The notes under the pieces were generated by a model. The model ran no database searches. It worked only from the letters and a program-made list of their open reading frames with translations, and had not been told where the DNA came from. From contig CM024753.1 of the NCBI GenBank assembly GCA_014218235.1, positions 189,138,348 through 189,202,347 of the forward strand: DNA of 64,000 nucleotides, in the 5' to 3' direction. The translations under genes and the position numbers were made by a program. This DNA is from Colocasia esculenta (Eukaryota; Streptophyta; Magnoliopsida; Alismatales; Araceae). Positions 1-12,700 of this stretch are shown here, one piece after another; position 1 is the stretch's first letter; each line of letters starts with the position of its first letter.

Positions 1-1241
1 TTAAACATAATATAAATTCCCAAATAACCATATTAATCCTTATACATACTCTACTAACAGTGACGAACATGAACCATTTAATTCAATACTAGGGCTAGGT
101 CCATGTAGGTCCCTCATTGCCCGGCCATCATAAAACGATCACAGAAGTCAGAATGCGTCGGAGACAGTCGACGCCTTACAAATCGTATCGATCCTCCCAA
201 ACACCACACTGAACCTTAATGCGCTAAGGCCAAGCACCACGAACAGGTCGCATCGGACCTGTACGACGCCACTATAATCGCGTCCAACTAATAGGATGTG
301 CCACAAAGCGGTAACACGACAGGGCCTAGCGCCGCGACCAAGTCGCGTCGGCTCGACACGCCGCCTCAAAGTCCGATCGGTCAAACAATCGGTCAACACT
401 CAAGATGCGTCCGACAACTCAGACACATTCCAAAGAAATACGTCGGGTTAAGGGGCCGCGTTCACGCCACCGCCTCACCCATCGGACCAAAACCCATGTC
501 GCGTCCACACAAAGCGACGCGTTCAACTGAACGTGTCGGGGAAGCCCGCCGTGTTTCCAAACATAGCAGGGGGCCATCGCACAGGCCAAACCCCACCTTC
601 CCCACATGCACACCACGCACAACCCATCGATACAAACCTCGTTTCAAAGCAGTAAACATGATATTCAACTCATATCAAGCCACCCACACATGCACCGCCC
701 ACTAAAACCGTAAAAAGGGAATTAAACCACAAGAGGGAAGTCTCCCTACCACTCGAGCGAGCTCGAGGGACGCAAAACCTCCATGCCACCAGCGCACCCA
801 CGTTCCAAACACCGTTCCCGCGTGGACCCCACGCCGCACGAACCACCGGAAAGCCGCAAACGCCGCACGAGTCGCAGAAGACGCCACGGGAGCTCCGCAA
901 ATGACAGATTGAAAACACATCTGTAAATCGCGTCGCCTTCAGACGCCGCGTTTAAACTTTAAATGCGTCCACCAAGACCGACGTCACTCAGAAAACGACA
1001 ATCCGCTCAACCCAAAAGTGGTAAGTGAATCGCATCCAGTGAAGCTGCCGCGTTTTAAACGCATCCAGCAACCCCGACGCCTCTTCACCAGAAGACTAAC
1101 AGGCAAAACGGGCTAAAAATGAAGGCCCACAATGCCTACACAACGCGCGAAGACCACAACCATAGCTCTATGACCCCACATTGGTCATGAGCACCCCACC
1201 AAAACACTAAAGCTCAGATCCGAAAAATTTGCGACGTTACA
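1..1241 (-). repeat. 3' LTR of element A (partial)
   Basis: This matches 5562-6836 of the right LTR almost end to end and stops at GTTACA. The junction with the interior is at 1241/1242. Compared with the right LTR it lacks about 46 bp that contain a small hairpin. Short reading frames here are not conserved genes. The segment is rich in CpG motifs such as GCGTC and CGTCGG. Confidence 0.8.
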
Positions 1242-3642
1242 GTATTATCATCTAAAAAGGAATGTCATCCTCGACATTCAAAAACAAATCACGGCAAACC
1301 GGATTATCACCTAAAAAGAAATAAAGTCGTGCACAGAACAAGTAGGATATATTTTCTTTGCTCTGCCTTTCCAAATCTTTTCGCAATAGCTGACTCAGCC
1401 TGATCACTTTCATTTCTATTCCATTTTTTCCCTCTTTAACTCATTTCAGATCGGTTCTGCTCTTTTAAATTCATCTGCCTTTCCTTACCTTTCCACTGTA
1501 AGCAATTCTGCCTTGCCGTTGGCGCTTTATCTTCTTATACTCAACCTACTGCCACAATTTCCTGGCTGTGTCTGTAACCTGCCTTTCGGGTCATTTTACT
1601 TGTTCAAAACTTCTTACTATATGCTGCCATTTTCAAATTCTCTGCCATGTGAAATCATCATTGAATTCTGTAATTTCCTAGTGCCTTTCCATTATCTGCC
1701 TATCATTGCCAACTGTTACTCTACTTTTCTCTTATTTATATTCTCAACTGCCAACTTTCTCAATAAAAATCAAATTACTGTAACTGAATATCCTGCCTCT
1801 TTATACCACTCTGCTCAAACTTCCTGGACTCTTATTTAACTGAGAATTACCGCCTCTCTTGATGTACCTGTGCAAAACTTAAAATTTTTTTTCTTCTTGT
1901 AATTCGGAAAATCTAACATAATCTGTAAATCTTTCTTGCTTCCGCTATGCCATTCTGATTTACACTAAATACTTGGCAAAATGCCCTGCAAACTCTGGCC
2001 TCACTGACATTTTCATTTATTTTCACTTGCACTTTTATTCTGACTCTGCTATATTGCCACTGACTTACTTTGTTGTTCATATACCTACCTTAATTCATAC
2101 CATACCCTCTGACTGCTTAAACAGATGCATTTCATATTTTCTTTAAAATATCTGCTTCCATTGCTATGATATTGCACTTCTTTACTAGAAGACTGACACT
2201 GCTTAGCTCACTTTGCATATAACATGCCTTCAATTCTATTAATCTCTTTCTTGAATAGATGCCACTTTTTCTCAGACCTTCTACTGCTTAACTGACTGCA
2301 TTTTTTTTTCTACACTTATCAATTCCAATCTCTATATATTCCTTATCATTTCTATTTATCTCTGCCATGACCTGATCTACCTACTGCCTTTTAATTGGTC
2401 TGCCCTTCTTCACTGATATTCATACCTCCGCTCAACTAAATTACCTCTGCACATTACCATGCAAATCCTGACTATACCCTTTCTTTCTGTGATCAATAAC
2501 ACTTAACTTTATATTTACTTCTAACCACATTAAACATCTCTACAACATGTTCTGCTATTTGACTAATTTTCCTATACCAATCACTTTATGACCCTTATCA
2601 TTCATATTGCAGCTCTTACTCATATACAATCATCCACCTTTAGCACATTATCAACACTTAAATTTAAGAACCATTTTCTTTAGATTCACAATCTGCCCTG
2701 CTTGATGCCTTTATTTCATTGATCATACACAATTACTGGCCATCACTAATCTCATTATGATGCTATACTTTCTTACCAGTCATTCATACACGTCCTCATA
2801 AACAGCCATTTAATAAACAAACTTCTTCCTAGTGAAATTCTCAAAAAATCTAACTGCATACTGATTCCTCTCTACTCAACTAATCTTCTTTGCCCAGGCT
2901 TACATGGATTTCTATATCAATTTTTTCATTAACACCTTTACTAATCACAGTATCATTCTTAAACTCTAACTGCAATCATCTCTAAACACAAAACACACTT
3001 TAATCTGACTGCCATAAACTACCGCTTTTCTGTTTACCACTACTTTATCTGAAACCAATCTGCCTCACTTGCTTACTTCAAACCTTTCATTCTATTACTC
3101 ACATTATCAACCAAACAGCTCCTTAAACACTCATTATTACAAATCTTAAACACAACAAGCACCTCTGCTAAGGTTCCCAACCACAGTTCACATAATTACC
3201 AATCTTTAACATATATTCTTTCACATATAACTCTGACCCCACTACTACTCTGCCACATCACCATCCTGTACCTGTCTCTGCCAACTCTATTCCTTTCTTT
3301 CTGAGAACGCCCTTTACCTTTACTAACTAATACAACTAATTTCATTGATTCTCTTAATACCTGCCACTAAAAACCATTAGATACTATACTTTAACTGCAC
3401 CCTGGCACACTGGTGCAACCACGCAACTCATACCACTAACCACACTGTACTTCAACAACTGCTCACAACTGCCAATTTAGCAAACAGAAACACACAGTTT
3501 ACGTGCCAAAAGCTCACGTAAAAACCACTTTATACCACACAACCACAGACTTACTACCAGCAGTGGACATTAATCCATGTATTGGGACATTGTAACCTCA
3601 ATGTCTTTTCATATTCTAACTAGACCATGCTCTGATACCAAC
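1242..3642 (-). other. Non-coding interior of element A
   Basis: This 2.4-kb stretch is AT-rich, and pyrimidine-rich on the plus strand. No gag, protease, RT or integrase motif is visible on either strand; the longest open frame (1513-1839, plus) is low-complexity Leu/Phe/Ser. Next to the LTR, ATTATCATCTAAAAAGG and ATTATCACCTAAAAAG occur about 65 bp apart, so the pre-LTR motif seems partly duplicated. The other end carries the primer-binding site. Confidence 0.65.
3629..3640 (-). promoter_or_regulatory. Primer-binding site of element A (tRNA-iMet)
   Basis: GCTCTGATACCA on the plus strand reads TGGTATCAGAGC on the element's sense strand. This is the standard plant initiator-methionine tRNA primer site. 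Two bases separate it from the LTR that starts TGTGACAG at 3643. It fixes the orientation and the 5' LTR boundary. Confidence 0.85.
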
Positions 3643-6600
3643 TGTGACAGACCAGGGTATTTATGCCTAATAAGGCTTCATACCCAGATCCGCCTCCCGC
3701 GAACGGATTGAAGTCTAGCAAGGGATATCTCACACATGTGTCCAGTAAGAATATAAAAGACAACAACTACATTATAAGACACAACAAAGTACATGTGCTC
3801 ATATTTGTAAACCACATTGTACAACTGTCCCAATACATTATTACATATCCAATTAAAAGTACAACTACCTGAAGTATACCCCGAGGGAGTACAAGCTCAC
3901 ACAACACGACTATAACTCAACTGCTGGTGGTACTAGTCTGCCACAATGCCTCTGTAAGCCACACAAACGGCTACACCTGAAAGGACTGTAAGAGAGTGAG
4001 CCTCAACAAGTCACCGGCTCAGCAAGGACCTCCCAAAAGCAACGCACAAAACTAAAGAGGAGCAATCATGTCCTCAACCCCTAAGGGTCTCACTGGCAAC
4101 CAAGCCACACCACATTCATATACGAACTACAATTAAACATAAACACCCCAACTGAACACAACCTCGGAAAGTAAGAGGAAACAACAGGACTAGCACCACA
4201 CTACTAGTCCACCAACCACTGAATGCCTAGGCCATAAGCCTCACAGGAAAAACACCACAACAACCGGTCACCTAAGCCACATGCTTCACAGGCAACCCAC
4301 CCACGTAGGGTAACAGGATTGGCAACGACAAGCCAATCCACTACACACTAAACCATACATAGAATCTTACTCAAAATGGGTAAAACACAACGGGTGGCAA
4401 GCCACACCACACGCCCTCCATAAAAAACACAAGTCCACCTCAACACCTGGAAAGGTTGGTACACAATGTACCACCACAAAACCGTAAAGCAACCCACGAA
4501 GGGTGCAAGTACCTACTACCTCAAGGTAACCACAACACAAACACCCCCACGAGGGGTGCAGGTACCTACCACCACGAGGTACCCCCACAGAACCACAACC
4601 ATAACTGTGCCACCACCAAGGCACACCCCACTGAGGAAAACCTCAATCAATGAGTAACAACACAAAAGCCACAACCAGTGGTAAAGCACAGGTCGGAAAG
4701 GAACGAAGCCACCACATGGGAATGGATTACTGGCTGATCAAACCAGTATCCAACCCGGACAACACAACACAAGAACTACCTCTCAGTCTCGTAGCCACGG
4801 ACCCTCAGTCCAGCTACAGCTCCACAAACTCATAAGTCAAGAACCTAACTGTGGAGACCAACAAACACCACCACCACCTGTAGCCTCACACACACTGCAG
4901 GCCCATGCCTGGCACCTTTAGGGACTCAGGCCCGAGCTCCGTAAGTGAGGCACTGGTAACATGACTAGCTGGGGCCCAGTACGTCTACTGGTGTTCGTAC
5001 CCCCAACCACGAGCGTGCTACAAGCGACCAAACGTAAAACCAGCTCAACACAAGTCACTGCCCTCTATCGTCTTTCCCTTAGCCGGACGTACAACTCAAA
5101 CTTAGGAGTGAGGGTGTCCAGGAAGATGACACAGACCTCAACGGTACCACACTGTACCGGGACAAACCCCGAGCACAACAAACACAACGTGCCTGGCTCA
5201 CAAAGAACCTGGGGTACCCGACTGAAGAGGCATTCCGGAATAGGCGCCGGACCACCAACCTGGGCAAGCACACAAACCACGCCGGTCAGCTAACATAAAC
5301 ATAAAACTTAAACCTCAATATCTGACCACAACTAGCCCGTCACTGGTCACCATATGACCTTCGAGCAACCACACACTATAAAATGCAGAATTCACATTAT
5401 GACATGGCCAACCATTAGACACCTCATGGCTTCCAAGCCAACACTCGACCATATTCACATAAATCCCATTAATACGGTAAACAGGGCTGTCACTGGTCAT
5501 ATCACGATCTCCACGGCCACAAACAATTTATCATATACTAGCCATTTAACGTAATAACCTCTTAAACACAATATACATTTCCAAATAACCATATTAATCC
5601 TTATACATGCTCTACTAACAGTGACGAACATAAACCATTTAATTCAACACTAGGGCTAGGTCCATGCAGGTCCCTCATTGCCCGACCATCATAAAACGAT
5701 CACATAAGTCAAAACACGTCGGAGATAGTCGACACCTTACAAATCACGTCGATCCTCCCAGACGCCACACTGAACCTTAACGCGCCAGGGCCAAGTACCG
5801 CGACCAGGTCACTTCGGACCTGTATGATGCCACTATAATCGCGTCCAACTAATAGGACGTGCCACAAAGTGGTAACGCGGTAGGGCCTAGCGCCATGACC
5901 AAGTTGTGTCGGCCCGACACGCCGCCTCAAAGTCCGATCGGTCAACACTTAAGACGCGCCCGACAACTCAGATGCATTCCAAAGAAACATGTCGGGTCAA
6001 GGTTCCACGTTCATGAAACCGCCTCACCCATCGGACCAAAACCCATGTCGCATCCACACAAAGCGACGTGTTCAATTGAACGCGTCGGGGAAGCTCGCCG
6101 CGTTTCCAAACGCAGCAGGGGGCCAGCGCACAGGCCAAACCCCACCTTCCCCACGGGCACACCACGCACAACCCATCGATACAAACCTCGTTTCAAAGCA
6201 GTAAACATGATATTCAACTCATAACAAGCCACCCACACATGCACCGCCCACTAAAACTGTAAAAAGGGAATTAAACCACAAGAGGGAAGTCTCCCTACCA
6301 CTTGAGCGAGCTCGAGGGACGCAAAACCTCCACGCCACCGGCGCACCCATGCTCCAAACACCGTTCCCGTGTGGACCCCACCCTGCACGAACCACCAGAA
6401 TGTCACAAACGTCGCACGAGTCGCAGAAGACGCCACAGGCACTCCGCAGTAGCTCCCCACGCCGGACAGAGCCTTTACTGCTCTGTCTGGCCGAAACGGC
6501 AGATTTAAAACACATCTATAAATCGCGTCGCCTTCAGACGCTGCGTTTAAACTTTAAACGCGTCCGCCAGGACCGATGTCACTCAGAAAACGACAAGCCA

Positions 6601-6836
6601 CTCAACACAAAAGTGGTAAGTGAATCGCGTCCAGTGAAGCTGCCACGATTTAAACGCGTCCAGCAACCCCAACGCCCCTTCACCAGAAGACTAACAAGCT
6701 AAACGGGCTAAAACTGAAGGCCCACAACACCTACACAATGCGTGAAGACCACAACCATAGCTCTATGACCCCACATTGGTGATGAGCACCCCACCAAAAC
6801 AATAAAGCTCAAATCCAAAAAATTCGCAACTTTACA
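3643..6836 (-). repeat. 5' LTR of element A
   Basis: The LTR is about 3194 bp and ends TG...CA. Bases 5562-6836 have a partner at 1-1241; the rest of the partner is off the window. The U5 side holds TATACCCCGAGG near 3875 and a TGAGCC/GGCTCA inverted repeat at 3997-4021, both positioned as in elements E, G and H. At about 4490-4600 there are short imperfect repeats around CACGAGG and GGTGCA. The 5.7-6.7 kb part is dense in CGTCG and GCGTC motifs. Confidence 0.8.
3997..4021. other. LTR hairpin (TGAGCC/GGCTCA), element A version
   Basis: This is a 6-bp stem with a 13-nt loop about 355 bp from the U5 end of the LTR. It is followed by AGCAAGGACC, resembling the GTAGGGA that follows the hairpin in E, G and H. 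It is the weakest member of the set described in the findings. Confidence 0.45.
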
Positions 6837-6838
6837 AG

Positions 6839-7054
6839 ATGTCTCTTGGAAAGGATGAGTATGCAAATTTCCTAGAAGCTCAGAGAGTACTCCACATCCA
6901 AAGGATGGCTCCTATTATGGGACCTTCATACACTATAGCTTGGGGTGCATTCCAAATCTATTTTGAAGAACAGGAACGTAAGGTTTGGCTGATCATAACT
7001 CGCCATGCCTCTCTCTTGTCACCTATCTTCTACATCACTGTACCCCCTCAGTAA
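6839..7054 (+). pseudogene. Retrotransposon reading-frame fragment of element C
   Basis: A 71-codon open frame starts two bases after the end of element A's LTR, so its apparent start codon is probably internal to a longer frame interrupted by A. The protein (MSLGKDEYANFLEAQRVLHI...) contains no motif I recognise. By position, just before the polypurine tract, it would be the 3'-terminal coding part of a Copia element. Function unknown. Confidence 0.3.
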
Positions 7055-7281
7055 TCAAATATAGTGGTTATGTTGGCTCCCATTTATCTTTCTTCTCTTC
7101 TTTCCTTGAGTTCTTACTTTTCTTTTTGTTTAATGATAAAAGGGGGAGAAAATACATTATTCTGAAATATATTCCTTAGATTTATCAAATTTATTTATTC
7201 TCTTTCAGAAAATTTATTTAAAGTTATTTTAACAATTTATAAGTTAATGTTATATTTTGTCATCACCAAAAAGGGGGAGAT

Positions 7282-9193
7282 TGATGATCAGTCCATCCCC
7301 ATATAATTTTATTTATTATATGTAATTTTTGATGATTAACAAAACCATAACAAATATTTTCTAACAAGTTTTTCTGAAGTTCACCCACAGAAAATAATTC
7401 AAGCAAAATCTGTAAGTTATTCTCACACACTGTCATTTAAAGTTCTGAGCATACATTTCTTCTAAGTACACATTGATTTCCTTTATAGTATAACGATTCG
7501 ATAAGTAAAACAACGATTTGATCGCTGTAACGATTCGATAAGTGAAACAACGATTTGATCACTGTAATGATTCGATAAGTGAAACAACGATTTGATCGCT
7601 GTAACAATTCGATAAGTGAAACAATGATTTGATCGCTGTAACGATTCGATAGGTTAAAACAACGATTCGATCGCTGTAATGATTCGGTAAGTTAAACAAC
7701 AATATGATCACTATAACGATTTGCTATCACTTCAACATCGATTTGATCGAAACAACGATTTGATAGCAAACAACGATTTGCTCTTACTTGAACAACGATT
7801 TGCCTTAGTCAAAGAACGATTTGCTCAAACAACGATTTGTTTCTACTTAAATAACGATTTGCTTGGACAACGATTTCATTATTACATCAACATAAAATTT
7901 CATTTATATATGGATTATAACTATGAAATCGATTTCACGTATACAACAACACTCTTTACAACGATTATGGTTTGAATGAATTATCATGTATTTCATTATT
8001 ATCTTCTCAGATAAAGCCTGATAATAACCATTCTATTCAAACATATTTTCAAAACTCTGTGGAGTTCAGGTCTTCCCGCGCATACTAAGATCTTGATCAT
8101 CCCACACAAAATCCTCTTGCTTACTTGATGTATCGCATGGAATCTTGATTTGTGTGATGTCAGGATAGCCTTTCTAGTTTAAGCATATCATTATACTGCA
8201 CGCTACCAGGGTTGACTGACAACGTAGACAAAAAGGAGTTGTCTAGGTATCCGTCTTTAATGCATGCAGGGCTTTTGTAGTAAAGCACATCAAAGATGGA
8301 TCTGTCAACCTGTCGAAAGGATAAAAGATTTAGAAAATCTTTCCTAAGGATGCAAGGACCAATCCAAGCGCTTATAATTGCAGGCTCATCTCCACATGCC
8401 TACGACCAGTCTCTCTAACGAGCATGAAGCTGTGAGACAACGGGCATCTGAACGGCTACTTCAACAGTCAAAATAATTTGTAGAAGATAAAAATAAGACT
8501 GATGACTCCATGAAGAGATACACAAGTGATATACACTAAGCAACACACATAGAATCAATCAAGCACTTGCGAGCATCAGCAAGAAGAGCTCATTCCTTTC
8601 AGTGCACCAACCTTTAGCTCTCAGCTCTCTGTGTTTCATTTGCTTAGTCTTTGGAGAGCTAGTGTAGTTCTAAGAGATTTTCGTGTTGCAAATCTTTGTC
8701 TCTCAGATTCAGCCTCAGATCAAGCAATCTCTTATAAGCTTGGTCTAGGGACAATTCGCCTTTTACTCACATTCTCTGTATGTGTTCCTCTTCTGTTGTG
8801 AAGAGAAGACCTGTAGGAAACAGGTGGTTGTTATTCCCTTCATTGAAGAAGGAAGACCTGTTGCATCAGGTGTTGGTTTGTACCTCTTCGGGGTTAGAAG
8901 AGAAGGCCAGCTGCTGCTGGATGTGTAAGTGTCCTTAAGGGGGATAGTACCCTTGGTTAATGAAATCCCAAGTTGTTGCTTGGGGACTGGATGTAGGACT
9001 CCTTAGGATAGGACGTCCGAACCAGGATAAAAGTCTCTTGTGTTGTGTGTTTGCTTGTCTGTCTTTACTCTCACTAATACTAACTATCGATCTTTGTATT
9101 TTTCTATTAAGTGTTTTTATTGACAGGTTTTAATTTAAAAAGAGTGTTTAGCAATCCATTCACCCCCCCTCTGGGCTTGCTATCTGGGCAACA
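7282..9193 (+). repeat. 3' LTR of element C
   Basis: It begins TGATGATCAG directly after the polypurine tract and ends near GGGCAACA. Length is about 1.9 kb. U3 carries the 37-bp repeat array. A possible TATA stretch (TTTATATATGG, about 7904) follows the array. The second LTR is not in the window, so the right end is approximate. Confidence 0.6.
7491..7880 (+). repeat. 37-bp minisatellite in the U3 of element C
   Basis: Six units of 37 bp begin at about 7491, 7528, 7565, 7602, 7639 and 7676. Each combines TAACGATTCGATAAG with AACAACGATTTGATCGCTG. They decay into shorter AACAACGATTTGCT repeats up to about 7880. The array lies between the U3 start and a TATA-like site, where enhancer repeats of plant Copia LTRs usually sit. 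Not a CRISPR array: the units are contiguous with no spacers. Confidence 0.8.
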
Positions 9194-9777
9194 ATGTGAC
9201 CTTCCAAAATCGGAGATGATAATAAGAACCTAGACAACAAAATGCACAAGCAACGAGCAAACATATAATATGCTGAGGAAGAGGTCGACCAAACCGATCA
9301 CTGGAGGGATCAGAGGTTGGGAAGATCTTAAAAGGTGAGAGGGGCGGAGGAGGAGGCTAAGGCAGAGGGGGCTAAGGGGAGGGTGGTGAGAGTGGAAACA
9401 AGAGGAAGAAGAGGGCAGATGGCTACGAAAAAGGAAAGGGGAAACATGGAAAGTAGTAGGACAGCGAAGACAAGGGGAGTTTCATAGAGCCATATGGACT
9501 ATAGAGGGGAAGATAGGAAGCTGGTAGGAAGGTGGTTGACTAAAGTGGGGGTGGGGGGGATGGGGGACGGAGATAGTGGGCAAAAAGAGGAGATTGCAAG
9601 TGAAAAAGGTGACACAGGAGAGGAAAATAGGGAAAAGGAGGGCAGGGATTGGGGGATAGAAAGAGGAGGATGCAGACAAGGCCAATGGCAAGGAAGAAAT
9701 AAGGAAGAAAATATATGAAAACAAAATAAAAAGGAAACAAAAACTAAGGAGACAATAGGGCAGGTGGGGGGGGAGAG
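9194..9777. other. Purine-rich spacer
   Basis: About 580 bp between elements C and B. From 9330 the plus strand is almost all A and G with long GGAGG and GAGGAAG runs; the opposite strand is correspondingly C/T-rich. Open frames on both strands are low-complexity by-products. No gene or element end was recognised apart from the GAGAG flanking B (9773-9777). Confidence 0.5.
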
Positions 9778-12700
9778 TGTCACGACCCTGATTTTTAACA
9801 GCGGAATTAATCGGGAGCGCGACGAACAAGCAAGCATTCAGAAGCCATAGACAAATGACTAATATCAATAGGGCCCATAATTCAATAATCAAACTCTTTT
9901 ATTCATCATAAACGATTATTACAATCTCCAATGTCAAAAAGAACAACTCTCTAGTCTCATCTATCTCTCAAAGAAAGACAAGATTACAAGTGATGACCAA
10001 TCTCTCACTAACTAACTAAATAATCACTCTCTATAGGGTATGTCACGTTCGACACACAAGTCTCGTCATCAAATGTACTCCTCATCTTCACTACTTGAAA
10101 TGTTAGAAGGCAGGTATGAGCAAACTAGCCCAATAGGATTTACATCTCGATGTGCGGGCAATGATATAAGTGATTAATGCTTTAAGAACCAGGCAAGCAC
10201 GAGTAATCAAGCTAAATGATAAACACGACAAAATCGATGACAAAGTGCTATCAGGATATCATGCAGACAGGAACGTATCGAGACATTAGAATTTAGACTA
10301 TCAAGGTATAAGGTGCTTTTCACGAGACGAGCATGTACTTTACTTCATTCAAGCAATAATAGGTAATAGTAATTGATTAGTAGCAGTGCAATAGGAGAGT
10401 ACGACAGTAGCCGTTCAATAATAGGACAGTAGCATTTCAGTAAAAGTCAATGGTAGTACAGTAACAATGCAGTACGTCTGAACTAATAGACTAGCAGTAA
10501 CAATATAACAGTCAAAGGTCTAGCTCAATCAGAACAGTCAGAACCGGTGCAAATGCATACACCGTCATTAGCCCCTGGAGGTATTTTCGGGTGGCTCTTT
10601 GCACCCAGGACTAGATTGGAGCCCCTCGGACACTCTTCATGCCCTCAACAGTATGTATTTAAGTCCAGTAGAGTCGTAAGATCCGTTATAGTGCTAGATA
10701 GTACAGAACAGTACAAGACAGTAGGAGCCGCGATAGCTCATAAAAATCCCAAGAGGGTACTTTCACGAGTTCAAGAGTGTCACGTCAAGATGTTTGAGAG
10801 CAATAGTAGAATCATGCCAAGAGACATTGTTCACTAGTAGTCTGAGACTATCATGTCAAGAGTGAGTTCAATAGCATGTAACATGAACAAGTTTGTCGAG
10901 AAGGGTAATGACTATCAATTCAATAACAATGTTTCGATGTCTCATAAAGAGTGTCATGTTAATAATGATTTCAAGCATAACAAGTTATGTGAACATGATG
11001 GCAATGGTCAAGATTGAATTTTGGCAGCATAATGGCACAATTTACAATTTTATTTAAATCCTTTCATTAATGGCTTGAGTCCATGATTATAAATCCACAC
11101 TCACGAGAACGAGATGAGAGAGGAAGTGCACGCTATCTCCAGGGAACTTTAATGGTACAACCAACTTGGTCTCCATGAGAGAATCCACAGAGTATGGAGA
11201 TTTACGGAGGTCTTAGAGAAAAGGTCACTAGCCTGTCGATACGGAATGATCGGCGGAGAGTTTCCAATTCCCCAAGAAAGGGTTGCCTATATGTGCAAGC
11301 GTGTAGTGTAGACCGTGTCTCAATATCACAATCCACCAGTTTAACACAATGGAATGCAAGTAACATGATGACCCAGTATAGAACATGCAATTAAAGCAAC
11401 ATGCCTTTCAGTATTTTAACATGACATACTTCCAGGTTAATATCAAGTTAGATCATGAAGGTAGAATATAGCAATCATATGATAGATGGAATCAAGCAAC
11501 TCATTAGGAACAATTAGAATCGAATTTCATGTTATTATAGCTTTTACATAGATTGATAACTTTTAGGCCACTTGACAGACTGAACAATACTTTCTAGTAA
11601 TCATAACATGCAAGACATATGGCCTAAACGGACTGAAAAAGTCTCGGGTGGGCTTTAAAAGTTGCGACGAGTTTAGTCATAGTGGATCTTCATGGTTTAT
11701 ACAGAAAAATATGGTTTTCTTGGACATAAAGTGGTTCTGACTGAAAATCACGACGGGTTGAGTCGTAGCGGTTCACAAATGACCAAACACCAAAATACCA
11801 TGCAAAACGAAACATATGGGGTTAGGGTAAACCTCTAAGTCATGATTGGTCAACTGGAAATCATTGAAAACATGTCAAATTCGTGACGGACACATTCGTC
11901 GCAATTTAAGTCATTGAATCGCGACCACTAGACTGGTCGCGATTCAAACAGGCAGACAGATCGCGGATTAGGTTGCGCGATCTCAAGTTTTAGCTCGAAA
12001 CTCAAGGTTCTAGTGGTTTTTAGATGAAATGCTCAACATGAAACTTGTTAGAAACTTGAAGAAGAAGAATCCTGTCACTTTGTTTTTACCTAATTTGACC
12101 TAGGGATGCATGAATAATGATGTTAACAAGAAAATCCCTAAAACTGCGCGACGATGGGAAAATGCTTAATACTCTTAACATAGACAATAAAAATTGGGAA
12201 AAAAGGGGCAAATGAAAGTAGACTTGAAGAGATTTCATATGGTATATATGCCATGTTAAGTTTGAACCCAAGATCACCTACCTTTGATCGCTCCTAAGGG
12301 AAGTCTTCTGCACAGGCTGTACAGAACACGGGTTGAGGAAGAAGCTTTGGGTTGGGGACGAATTCCTCCTCTTTTGGTGCCTTTGCTAACCTCCTCACGA
12401 CCCCAACATATGGTGAACTCATCCCCAAGGAGCTTAGGGAGAGTATTTATAGATTTAGGGTTGTTTGGAGTCCTAATGTAACTAGGAAAGAGGGAGCTCC
12501 GAATTTGAGTTGATTATTTCCTAATATTGAGGATTCCCATCCCAATTGGAGTGTGAGGGATATTAGGAAACCTCCTAGTATGGTTAGACATGAATTTGGG
12601 TTAGTATGGAAGTCTAATTGTCTTTGATTTTGTCCTAAATATCCTTTCTAATTTATGCCCAATTGGAGCTACGAATTTTGAGGTATTTTCTTACTTGAAT

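Larger units (their letters stand above)
1..6836 (-). mobile_element. Element A: non-coding LTR retrotransposon (LARD), left LTR truncated by window start
   Basis: Bases 1-1241 repeat at 5562-6836 with scattered differences, so they are the two LTRs of one element. Orientation is minus: the complement of the tRNA-iMet primer site (GCTCTGATACCA, 3629-3640) lies beside the right LTR. Beside the left LTR, at about 1250-1285, is a degenerate form of the TTTCGAGGA-type motif found before the 3' LTR in Tekay/Del chromoviruses. The right LTR runs from TGTGACAG to TTTACA (about 3.19 kb). The 2.4-kb interior has no gag or pol, which fits a large retrotransposon derivative copied by proteins of another element. 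The left target-site duplication is off the window, so the 5-bp repeat cannot be tested. Placement near Tekay is inferred from the ends only. Confidence 0.8.
6837..9193 (+). mobile_element. Element C: 3' end of a SIRE-like Copia retrotransposon
   Basis: The piece consists of about 445 bp of internal sequence, a polypurine tract AAAAAGGGGGAGATT at 7268-7282, and one LTR. The tract and the preceding AAAAGGGGGAGAAA are hallmarks of SIRE/Maximus-type Copia elements. The left part was cut off when element A inserted at 6836/6837 and lies outside the window. Confidence 0.7.

Noticed and set aside
7491..7880. CRISPR-like regular repeats
   Set aside because: The units are contiguous without unique spacers, lie in a plant LTR and have no cas genes; this is a minisatellite.
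10547..10837. 96-residue frame in element B
   Set aside because: No motif; it lies inside a probable solo LTR.
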